DNA of 42,368 nt from Flavobacteriaceae bacterium (GTDB lineage: Bacteria; Bacteroidota; Bacteroidia; Flavobacteriales; Flavobacteriaceae): positions 1-42,368 of the forward strand of contig JAQWNZ010000009.1 in assembly GCA_029246125.1 (NCBI GenBank), read 5' to 3'. A model generated the notes under the pieces. It did no database searches. It saw nothing but the letters and a program-made list of their open reading frames with translations, and was not told the origin of the DNA. Shown here in pieces: positions 34,667-42,368 of the stretch. A program made the position numbers and the translations under genes. Within the stretch, counting starts at the first letter, position 1. Every line of letters starts with the position of its first letter.

Positions 34667-37600
34667 ATGCCTTTATATGGAAATATTAGAAAATTTAAAT
34701 TTGATTTAATACTTACTGAAGAAAGAGTATTTGAGCCTCTAAGTAATGATCTAATGAACTTAGTTAAGAAAAGTTTATTGGAAATAACAGAAGATGTTTT
34801 TTTACCATTTGAAAAGAGGAATATTGTAGTTGATAAAATAGAAATAGACGTTGGGATCATTAATCCTAGAGACCTCAATTCCCTATTAAGAAATTTCAAA
34901 TCTAAACTTGATGACTTTGTCCAAAAGGATTTAAATAAATCCACTTATCAAAATCAAGAAAGGTTAGCGGAAGCCATAATATTTTTTATTCAAAATGGAT
35001 ATTTTCCATGGTGGGTAGGAGGAGTTGTTTCATTCAATGAAATGATAATAAATACAAAGGATTCGTATCAGTTTTCAAAAGAACTAAAACTGGTTTTAAC
35101 TTCAAATAAAAAAAACTATTTCAGGCTTTTTAATATTCTTGACTCTGATGCAAAAAAAATAGTATACCATAAATTACTTTTACAAAATGAAATTATTTTT
35201 AAAGCCTCAATTTCTTTTTTTAAAAGGCTTTTGATGAACTACCAACTTTCAAATGTTGAGTCACAAAAACAAATTTTAGAAGATGTTGAATTCTTTTTTG
35301 TAACACAGCATATAAATATTAATAAAGATTCTTTACTATTTTTTAAAACGCTAAAATATTTTTCTGGAATCATTTTCATCCCATTCTCAAACTTCCTCAA
35401 ATTTATTATAGAACAAGTTATTTATTCAGAATCTAATCAATTAATAAAGTCCTTGTTAGAAGTTCAATCAGATACCTTTAAAGAATTCTCAACTTCAATT
35501 GATAAATCTAATACAATCGATATTGAAAAAGAATTAGAATTTAAAGAAGATCAATATAATTTGGAAGGATTAATCTTTTATTTTCAAAATGAATTTAATC
35601 ATCAACTTAGTTTTGGTAAAATAGAGCGATTTAAAAATCTATTTGAATCCCTCCTAAAAGAAGAAGACAATAAGTTATTGGATTATTTAAAATCTATTTC
35701 TTTCTATCAGAATAAAGTTAAGCTTGAGCGTCTTTCTATTCTTTTAGATTCACAAAATTATAAACGTTTGATTGGTTTATTGAGAGCAGAGAATAAGAAA
35801 TCAGAATCGGTTAAATCAATTGATCATTTTATAAAAACATCAAGTAAGAATAAAAAACTAAATGAATTATTATTAAATAATAGGGTCGAAGAAAAAAATA
35901 TTCTTGAAGGAGAAATAGATTTTAATGAAGATCAATATAATTTAGAAGGGTTAATCTTTTATTTTCAAAACGGATTTACTCATCAACTTAGCTTTAGTAA
36001 AATAGAGCGACTTAAAATTCTTTTTGAATCCCTCCTAAAAGAAGAAGACAGCAAGTTATTGGAATATTTAAAATCTATTTCTTTCCATCAGAATAAAGTT
36101 AAGCTTGAGCGTTTTTCTATTCTTTTAGATCCAAATAATTATAAACGTTTGATTGGTTTATTGAGAGCAGAGAATAAGAAATCAAAATCGGTTAAATCAA
36201 TTGATGATTTTATAAAAACATCAAGTAAGAATAAAAAACTAAATGAATTATTAAATAATAAGGTCGATGAAAAAAATATTCTTGAAGAAGAAATAGAATT
36301 TAAAGGAGATCAATACAATCTAGAAGCTTTGATCTCTTTTTTTGAAGAACCTTTCGTTCAGCATAGCTTTAATTCTTTAGAAGAATTAAATGAGATTTTT
36401 GTTGGACTAATAGGAAAAAGTGATCAAGAATTATTTATTTACTTGAGTTCTTCAATTTTTTATAATGATCAAAATAAATTATCTCGCTTAATTTCTTTAC
36501 TCAATAAAGAGAATTATAAGACTTTAGCTAAATTTTTATCCCAAAACCAAGATCAATTAGATTCTTTAAAGTATATCAATGAATTTATTTCTAAGACAAA
36601 TCAAGAAACCATAGGAATTAATTTATCAGAATCAGTAAATTTTGAACATGCCAATGATGAGGTATTTAAGACCAGATTGATTTCCGAGGATGCCTTAAGT
36701 AGTTTAATTACTTTTTTTGAAATTGGAATTTCTCAAATTAATTTAACAATTTTGAGTGATTATAGTAAACTCCTTGGGCAGCTCATAGAAAAAAATGATC
36801 AAGGGCTGATGAATTATATTTCAAAAAAATCATTTTTTATTTCTAAAATTAGACTTGAACGATTTTTTTCCTTGCTTACTGACACATCACTTCAAAAATT
36901 GATTGACTATTTTGGAGAGAATAATAAGGACTTGTTAATTTCTGATCTAGATAAGATTTTCTCCAATAAATTCTTCATTAAAGAACTTTTGGGTTACTCT
37001 GATAAATCTAATATCACATACAATTACAAAAAATCCTTACTTACTGATTTGCTTGTAAGCAAAAGTAAAAAACCATCAGCTTCCTCTTTCATTCACTCCT
37101 TCATAGAACGATTTAGTAAAGAAAGTTCTTTGGAGCGAAATGAACTTCTTTTTGAATTTTCTAAAATGGTGGACAAAAAGAAACTTGATCAATCGATATC
37201 AAAAATTTTTAATGCTTTGTATGGTCAAATCATTGATAAAGATAAAATATCCAAAAAATCAAAGGAAAATACTAAAATTAAATCTGAAGAAATCTCCTCA
37301 TTACAGCTTAATGTAACAGATGTATTGGCCATGAGTAAAAATGAATTAGAAAAAGTTTTAATAGATTTATTTAAACAACTGCCTAATTCAAGATATACTT
37401 TAGAAATGTTCGTTTTTCATAGCGGCTATTCAAAAGCACTCAATATAAAATTATTATCAAATCTATTTCGAGCTTTAAAAGTAATTTCAGGAGTAGATTT
37501 TTTGGAAAGAATCAAGACTATTGAGAACTTAATTGAGTCCCAGTCCAAAAATCAATTACTTTTAACTATAAATAAGATAGCATTTCAGATTATTGTTTCA

Positions 37601-40561
37601 AAAGGATTAAGTATAAGTCCAGAAATTTTTTCGGAGTCTCTAGCCATGACTTTAATTAATCTGTATCCTCAAATATTCAAAAAAGATAAGCTCCAAAAAA
37701 CAGAATCTATCATAATTGAAGAAAATACATTACAGGAGCTTATTAAAAAAGCCGCTGAAAGATCAAAATTAAAAATCAAGGATAAGTCAAAACCTATTGA
37801 TATAGAAAAATTTGATTCGTTACTTGGTTTAAAACAAGATATACTGGAAAATCAGCTTTCATCAATTTTCTCAGAGGAGGTAATTATTTTTCACGACAGT
37901 TTTGCTTCGATAATTTCGTCATCTGAAACCTTACTCGCTTTTTTAAACCAAAATTATTTAGATCATGAATTAATCTTGATGTTTTCTGAAATTACACTTC
38001 AAAGTAATATTTCAAAAGAATTTGAAAAAATGATTAATAGAAAAAATAGAAATATTCTTGACCTAGAACATGATTTATTGGAGATGCAACGAACTTATAA
38101 CATCATTTCCTTAAATTTCAATTCTTTAAAAGTAATTTTAAGAACGTTTCTATTTAAGAAAATTGGGGTATTAAATGATTTAAAAAAGTTTTCAGTCTCT
38201 GAATTTACAATTGATTTTTTCGAGAACATTAAAAAAGAAAATTATCTAAATTTTCAACAACTAACATTTTACCTTCGAACAGAAGAGTCGAAAAAAAATC
38301 CAAGCAAACTTGGAGAAGCAATTTTTGTTTTCAATTCTTCAAGTAAATTTTCTCTTACCAATCTTAAACTAAAGAATGAACTATTCTATAAAGATTTAGT
38401 TCATGGATTTTTGAAAACCGATCAAATTCCCGAATGGGCTAGCATTGAAAGCTTTAATCAACAGGATGTATTATTTTTTATTAAGTCAGCTATCAATTCA
38501 GGGGATAAGTTTTTTATCACTAAGCTTTTATCTAATAAAGTGATATCGGAGCGTCTTTCAAATAGTTTAGAGCAGTTACAGCCTATTGAAATCAAGAAGT
38601 TTTACCAATTAATACATTATAAAACAGCTAGTTTTGAATTGTACTATGTATTTGAACTTTTGGAAATTTTTCTTGATAAGGTTAAACTCTCGACTACATT
38701 GTCAAATAATGCTTATTTTCTTAAGTTGACCTTAATTGAGGAGCTTTGGAAGCAAACTAGTTTAATCAGTTTGATTGAGAAGCTGATGCCATTTATTCAA
38801 TTAAAATTTAAGAGATCAAAAAGACAAATTTTAAATTTTATTTTCTCTAAATTAAATCTCTCCAAAAAACTCATTGAACTTGAAAAAAATGTTGAGTTAT
38901 CAGATTTGGAAATGATTGAAGTTTTAAAATATTACCTCGAGTTTAAAAAGTTTCCAAAACATTTGAAAATTTATGAAAATCAAATTGAATCACAAATAAA
39001 ACAATTTCTTCTTAAGGAAGACTATGTTCTTATGGAGTTGCTAGGTGAATATAAATTCAAGCCTTTACAATTAGAACATCTTTTTATTTTTATTCCATTG
39101 ACATCTATTATAGATTCATTTAATGAATTAATTTTAAAGAAACAAAGACTATCCCTCTACTTTGCACCAGTTCTTAAAAAGGTTATTAAATCATCAACTT
39201 TTAAAAAGAAATCTAAATTAAACCTCCTAATTAACCTTGCTACTAACTTTGATAGCAATGTCTCCGAATCGACAATTTTAAGTTTTTACAAAAATCTAAA
39301 GAAAGAAAACATTAAAGGTTACGATGAATTTATATCACTTTTAAAAGAAAAATTAAAAACAACAGATATAGAGGGATTAAAACAACAGAATCAATTAATA
39401 CAGGATTTTGAGTTTTCACAACAAACCGAGGAGTTGACCAAAAATGAAATCCTAGATAATATTGATCTTTTAGATTATTATTTAGAAATTGGATCTGTTA
39501 ATTATGAGAATAAATCATTTAGTAAAAATGATTTATATAAAATTCTCTTAAAGTCTATTAATGAATCGCAGCTACTAATAAAAAAAATGATTTTTGGATG
39601 GTTAAAATCAAAAGTTAAACTAAAACGTTTGATAGGAATTATACCTCAAACCAAACAATCAATCATAATGAACCTTATTCATCCTGATTTGTCAAAGAGT
39701 CTGATACTTTTTTCAACTTCAATTGAAAAAGTTTTAAATACATCAATTCGAGAAATTTTATCAATAAAAACACGACTTGATTTAGATCTAAAAATCATCC
39801 AATTTTGGTTAAAGAAAAATATATATATAGATTCTCCTTTTCAATTAATTATACATTTATTTGAAGAAGTTTTGGAAAATCAACAAATAACAAGTAATGA
39901 ATTTTTTAATGATTTTCGTGATGCAGAATTTGAATACGCTTTGGAGACAAGCAATTTTATTTTTAATTTAAAGAGAACCTACGATAATTATAAAAATCAA
40001 CTTTCAGAGGGTGGGATTTTAGAAAATAAGAAAGATTCAGACCTATTGCAGAAAGACTCTGACAGTATAGTAATCCAAAATGCAGGATTAATAATTCTTT
40101 GGCCTTTCTTTTATAGATTATTTGATAAATGTAATTTGCTAATCGATAAAAAATTTAAAGATGACCTAGCTGTTCAAAAAGGAGTTATCTTAACGCAATA
40201 CTTGGTAACAGGATCACTAAACATTAATGAAAATGAATTGGTGTTAAATAAGATTTTGTGTGGAGTAGATCTGCGGACACAAATTGATGTTAATATTGAT
40301 ATTCAAGATTTAGAATTGGAAATGTGTGACTCTCTTTTAAAAGGAGTTTTGAAAAATTGGGAAAAACTAAATAACTCAAGTATTGCTGCATTAAGAGAAA
40401 CTTTTTTGATAAGAGAAGGGATTCTAACACCTAATGAACTTGATTATAATTTAGATATTATAAAAGAAACATTTGACATGTTACTGGAAACAATCCCATG
40501 GAATATTTCAATTATTCAAACAACATTTATGGAAAACCGGATTAATGTAGATTGGAAATAA
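34667..40561 (+). CDS. CIS tape measure protein (Afp14-like)
   Basis: A 1964-residue protein, the longest in the window. The N-terminal about 110 residues match the CIS tape-measure family (FKFDLILTEERVFEPLSNDL then VVDKIEIDVGII). The family's PWW motif stands at 114-116 (IFFIQNGYFPWWVGG). The central part is a series of helical units of about 126 residues with a recurring pattern (QYNLEGLIFYFQN, LERLSILLD, YKRLIGLL); the two at residues 289-415 and 416-541 are near identical also in DNA. The C-terminus has the conserved NAGLIILWPFFYRLF and LTQYLVTGSLNINENELVLN. The protein fixes tube length and may hold cargo or partners in the lumen. It is followed 15 bases later by its usual partner, the AAA+ ATPase. 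Confidence 0.92.
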   Translation: MPLYGNIRKFKFDLILTEERVFEPLSNDLMNLVKKSLLEITEDVFLPFEKRNIVVDKIEIDVGIINPRDLNSLLRNFKSKLDDFVQKDLNKSTYQNQERLAEAIIFFIQNGYFPWWVGGVVSFNEMIINTKDSYQFSKELKLVLTSNKKNYFRLFNILDSDAKKIVYHKLLLQNEIIFKASISFFKRLLMNYQLSNVESQKQILEDVEFFFVTQHININKDSLLFFKTLKYFSGIIFIPFSNFLKFIIEQVIYSESNQLIKSLLEVQSDTFKEFSTSIDKSNTIDIEKELEFKEDQYNLEGLIFYFQNEFNHQLSFGKIERFKNLFESLLKEEDNKLLDYLKSISFYQNKVKLERLSILLDSQNYKRLIGLLRAENKKSESVKSIDHFIKTSSKNKKLNELLLNNRVEEKNILEGEIDFNEDQYNLEGLIFYFQNGFTHQLSFSKIERLKILFESLLKEEDSKLLEYLKSISFHQNKVKLERFSILLDPNNYKRLIGLLRAENKKSKSVKSIDDFIKTSSKNKKLNELLNNKVDEKNILEEEIEFKGDQYNLEALISFFEEPFVQHSFNSLEELNEIFVGLIGKSDQELFIYLSSSIFYNDQNKLSRLISLLNKENYKTLAKFLSQNQDQLDSLKYINEFISKTNQETIGINLSESVNFEHANDEVFKTRLISEDALSSLITFFEIGISQINLTILSDYSKLLGQLIEKNDQGLMNYISKKSFFISKIRLERFFSLLTDTSLQKLIDYFGENNKDLLISDLDKIFSNKFFIKELLGYSDKSNITYNYKKSLLTDLLVSKSKKPSASSFIHSFIERFSKESSLERNELLFEFSKMVDKKKLDQSISKIFNALYGQIIDKDKISKKSKENTKIKSEEISSLQLNVTDVLAMSKNELEKVLIDLFKQLPNSRYTLEMFVFHSGYSKALNIKLLSNLFRALKVISGVDFLERIKTIENLIESQSKNQLLLTINKIAFQIIVSKGLSISPEIFSESLAMTLINLYPQIFKKDKLQKTESIIIEENTLQELIKKAAERSKLKIKDKSKPIDIEKFDSLLGLKQDILENQLSSIFSEEVIIFHDSFASIISSSETLLAFLNQNYLDHELILMFSEITLQSNISKEFEKMINRKNRNILDLEHDLLEMQRTYNIISLNFNSLKVILRTFLFKKIGVLNDLKKFSVSEFTIDFFENIKKENYLNFQQLTFYLRTEESKKNPSKLGEAIFVFNSSSKFSLTNLKLKNELFYKDLVHGFLKTDQIPEWASIESFNQQDVLFFIKSAINSGDKFFITKLLSNKVISERLSNSLEQLQPIEIKKFYQLIHYKTASFELYYVFELLEIFLDKVKLSTTLSNNAYFLKLTLIEELWKQTSLISLIEKLMPFIQLKFKRSKRQILNFIFSKLNLSKKLIELEKNVELSDLEMIEVLKYYLEFKKFPKHLKIYENQIESQIKQFLLKEDYVLMELLGEYKFKPLQLEHLFIFIPLTSIIDSFNELILKKQRLSLYFAPVLKKVIKSSTFKKKSKLNLLINLATNFDSNVSESTILSFYKNLKKENIKGYDEFISLLKEKLKTTDIEGLKQQNQLIQDFEFSQQTEELTKNEILDNIDLLDYYLEIGSVNYENKSFSKNDLYKILLKSINESQLLIKKMIFGWLKSKVKLKRLIGIIPQTKQSIIMNLIHPDLSKSLILFSTSIEKVLNTSIREILSIKTRLDLDLKIIQFWLKKNIYIDSPFQLIIHLFEEVLENQQITSNEFFNDFRDAEFEYALETSNFIFNLKRTYDNYKNQLSEGGILENKKDSDLLQKDSDSIVIQNAGLIILWPFFYRLFDKCNLLIDKKFKDDLAVQKGVILTQYLVTGSLNINENELVLNKILCGVDLRTQIDVNIDIQDLELEMCDSLLKGVLKNWEKLNNSSIAALRETFLIREGILTPNELDYNLDIIKETFDMLLETIPWNISIIQTTFMENRINVDWK
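35531..36289 (+). repeat. Tandem coding repeat in the tape measure gene (381 + 378 bp)
   Basis: Unit 1 is 35531-35911 (127 codons) and unit 2 is 35912-36289 (126 codons). They share long identical DNA stretches, for example AATAAAGTTAAGCTTGAGCG and TTGATTGGTTTATTGAGAGC, and differ by scattered substitutions and one codon. A third, more diverged unit starts at 36290 and a fourth, weaker one near 36690. The high identity of the first two argues for recent in-frame duplication. Confidence 0.88.
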
Positions 40562-40576
40562 AAAGTAAAAGAATAT

Positions 40577-41920
40577 ATGGATATACTTAAGGAAAATAGT
40601 TTTACAATTCAAAATGAATTGAATTGGCTATCTAACATGATTGACAATAGACTTGATTTTTTCTTTAGTAGTCAAGAAAATATATCTTTTGTTAATATTC
40701 CAAGTCCTGATTTATACAATGATAAAAGTAATCTTTCAGCTTTTATTCAAAAGGATTTAAAAGATGAGTTTGAACGCTTACTTGTTATTGGCGCTATGGC
40801 ATCAAATTTATTTCCTGAAATATATGACCGTTTTTTAATTAAAAATAAAACTTTAGATAAACCTTATACGGAATTTGGTGGGCGGAAAAATTCAGAAACA
40901 AATTATTTTGAACCTACCTTGAGGACAATAGTTTTTATAATGTATGGCTCATCTATTGAACATAAAATTAAAATTAATAACTATTTTAATTTTGATCATA
41001 TTTTTAAGCAAAGTAAAATTCTTAGTATAGAGCATTCATCTGAACCTAAGGATCTTTTAGATAAGTCTCTTAAATTAGGTGAGGAATTTTTATTACATAT
41101 AACTAGTGGCAATCCATTTAAGCCTTCGTATACTTCAAGTTTTCCAGCAAGTCGCCTAGAAACTCCTTTAGACTGGGAGGATCTTGTTTTGGAGGACAAC
41201 TCATTGGATGAGATAAACATGATTGATACTTGGTTAAAGAATAAATCAAGTCTTGATGGAAATCATTTATTAAGTAAAAAAATAAATAAAGGTTATAAGG
41301 CTCTTTTTTATGGCCCACCTGGAACCGGTAAAACACTTTCTGCCTCTTTGATTGGGAAAAAGAATAATTTAGATGTATATAGAATTGACATTTCACAAGT
41401 TGTGTCTAAATATATTGGAGAGACTGAAAAAAATCTTGGAAATATTTTTGATGTTGCTGAAAATAAGAATTGGATTTTATTTTTTGATGAGGCTGAATCT
41501 TTATTTTCCAAGCGTACTTCAGTCAGTGATTCAAAAGATAAGTTTGCAAATCAGGAAACGGCATATCTATTACAACGTGTTGAAAATTATAACGGGCTCA
41601 TTCTCCTAGCAACAAATTTAAAACCAAATATTGATCTCGCTTTTTCGAGAAGAATTCAGAGTATTATAAACTTTCCAATTCCTTCCGTTAAGCAAAGAGA
41701 AATCTTATGGAAAAATGCACTTAATGGGCTTTTAAAGTTAGATAATAAAGAACTTAAAGAGATTTCGAAAAACTATGAAATTGCTGGTGGATCAATAAAA
41801 AACGTAATCCAATATGCATGGTTAAAATCCATGCATAAAAACACTAAAATTTCAATGAATGAAATTTTAATGGGAATTAGAAGAGAGCTAAATAAGGATG
41901 GGAAGTCTTTTGAGAAGTAA
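40577..41920 (+). CDS. CIS-associated AAA+ ATPase (Afp15-like)
   Basis: A 447-residue AAA+ ATPase. The N-terminal about 200 residues are a family-specific domain. Walker A is GPPGTGKT (246-253), Walker B LFFDEAES (301-308), sensor 1 ATN (345-347), and the arginine finger is R358 or R359 (SRRIQ). The AAA+ lid follows. The homologous Afp15/Pvc15 ATPase is required for particle assembly, probably by handling the tape measure or cargo. It ends the co-directional CIS run. The next gene on the opposite strand begins its 3' end 2 bases later, with no terminator hairpin in between. Confidence 0.93.
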   Translation: MDILKENSFTIQNELNWLSNMIDNRLDFFFSSQENISFVNIPSPDLYNDKSNLSAFIQKDLKDEFERLLVIGAMASNLFPEIYDRFLIKNKTLDKPYTEFGGRKNSETNYFEPTLRTIVFIMYGSSIEHKIKINNYFNFDHIFKQSKILSIEHSSEPKDLLDKSLKLGEEFLLHITSGNPFKPSYTSSFPASRLETPLDWEDLVLEDNSLDEINMIDTWLKNKSSLDGNHLLSKKINKGYKALFYGPPGTGKTLSASLIGKKNNLDVYRIDISQVVSKYIGETEKNLGNIFDVAENKNWILFFDEAESLFSKRTSVSDSKDKFANQETAYLLQRVENYNGLILLATNLKPNIDLAFSRRIQSIINFPIPSVKQREILWKNALNGLLKLDNKELKEISKNYEIAGGSIKNVIQYAWLKSMHKNTKISMNEILMGIRRELNKDGKSFEK

Positions 41921-41922
41921 CA

Positions 41923-42368
41923 TTAAAGGTCCATTAATATTTTAAAATTAAAATGCCTTCCTCTTTGCATCGCATAAGGGATATGTTTTCCACTAAGGGA
42001 TCTTGTTATCCATTCGTTATAACTTTCACCTTCGTTTCTTAGATTTAGATCAAATTTTCCTGATGCTGATCGAATACCTGGATGATAGTAAAGTTTATTT
42101 AAAATATTATTTAAGGTAAATGCAAATTTAATTGAAGGAAGTTTATTGAACCCGAAAATAAAATTACTATTCAAAACAAGGTATTTTGGAATAATATTGG
42201 ATTGATTTAAACCCAGATTTAGGTATTGTGTCGTTGTTTCACCAACTTGTTTTTCTCCAACATAATTAGCTCTTAGATTAAAACTAGATTGAAAAAAATC
42301 GTTTTTAAGGAAAGTAGTTAATCCAAAATTGATTCTAAATTGAGCTAAATCTCCAACTCTTTTTTCTT
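41923..42368 (-). CDS. TonB-dependent receptor, C-terminal barrel (partial)
   Basis: Only the last about 148 codons are inside the window; the gene continues past the right edge. The minus-strand frame is open from 42366 down to the TAA at 41923-41925. It reads as outer-membrane barrel strands: LAQFRINFGLTTFLKNDFFQ, FNLRANYVGEKQVG, FAFTLNNILNKLYYHPGIR and a last strand HFNFKILMDL. The NNILNKLYYHPGIR segment is the conserved pre-terminal stretch of TonB-dependent receptors. A shorter reading beginning at 42174 is only an internal TTG and should not be taken as the start. Substrate unknown. This gene marks the right border of the CIS locus. Confidence 0.85.
   Translation of the reverse strand, partial: EKRVGDLAQFRINFGLTTFLKNDFFQSSFNLRANYVGEKQVGETTTQYLNLGLNQSNIIPKYLVLNSNFIFGFNKLPSIKFAFTLNNILNKLYYHPGIRSASGKFDLNLRNEGESYNEWITRSLSGKHIPYAMQRGRHFNFKILMDL

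Noticed and set aside
20266-41920. Reading the cluster as a prophage or tailocin
   Set aside because: There is no capsid, portal, terminase, integrase or phage lysis cassette, and the AAA+ ATPase, DUF4255 cap and CIS tape-measure families are specific to Afp/PVC-like systems.
14848-41920. Classical type VI secretion system
   Set aside because: No TssJ, TssL, TssM, TssB/TssC pair or ClpV is present; the sheath is a single gene and the ATPase is of the Afp15 type.
41923-42174. Short complete gene of 83 codons at the right edge
   Set aside because: The frame is open further upstream to the window edge and reads as TonB-dependent receptor barrel strands; the TTG at 42174 is internal.

Overview
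The window looks like chromosomal DNA of an AT-rich member of the Bacteroidota, most likely a marine flavobacterium-like organism. Supporting signs are the low GC content, the absence of Shine-Dalgarno-like leaders, TAnnTTTG-type -7 boxes, an OmpA protein with thrombospondin type-3 calcium repeats, the C-terminal barrel of a TonB-dependent receptor at the right edge, and several Tat-type secreted Gfo/Idh/MocA oxidoreductases. No rRNA, tRNA, IS element, CRISPR array or integrase was seen. No gap between genes exceeds about 260 bases.

Left part (1-10333): a sugar-metabolism and envelope neighbourhood. It holds a secreted Gfo/Idh/MocA oxidoreductase, a galE-type epimerase with a TTG start, and a secreted sugar isomerase of the xylose-isomerase-like TIM-barrel family. 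On the minus strand follow a serine carboxypeptidase-like S10 peptidase and the OmpA/TSP3 protein. A second plus-strand group then carries another Gfo/Idh/MocA protein, a gluconate-2-dehydrogenase subunit-3-like protein and a GMC flavoprotein. The last three resemble a two-subunit sugar dehydrogenase plus a partner oxidoreductase.

Middle (10356-20256): two divergent transcription units around a short palindromic control region at about 14771-14847. Leftward run a STAND NTPase (P-loop domain, one membrane helix, long coiled coil, predicted beta-propeller), a degenerate glycosyltransferase-9-like protein and a small HTH protein. Rightward run five envelope-associated genes: a degenerate PLD-like/Ig-like protein, a DUF4407 inner-membrane protein, a lipoprotein, a lipoprotein-type GH18 glycosidase with C-terminal membrane helices, and a two-helix membrane peptide.

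Right part (20266-41920): a complete contractile injection system (CIS) of the Afp/PVC/T6SS-iv lineage, read on the plus strand and almost without gaps. The order is DUF4255 (Afp16/Pvc16-like) terminator, unknown protein, one sheath, two tube proteins, a DUF5908-like small protein, an Afp7-like LysM hub protein, a VgrG-like spike, a gp25-like baseplate protein, an Afp11-like baseplate protein, an unknown protein with a fibre-like motif, an Afp12-like baseplate protein, a very long tape measure and an AAA+ ATPase. No PAAR tip, classical long tail fibre or recognisable toxin is in the window.

The most interesting reading is that the five-gene envelope module, contiguous with and co-oriented to the CIS genes, is a dedicated membrane/peptidoglycan platform or exit device. 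The divergent transmembrane STAND protein could act as its sensor. That would be a membrane-linked CIS distinct from the TssJLM-anchored T6SS and from freely released eCIS. The functional link is inferred from gene order and domain logic, not shown by the sequence.
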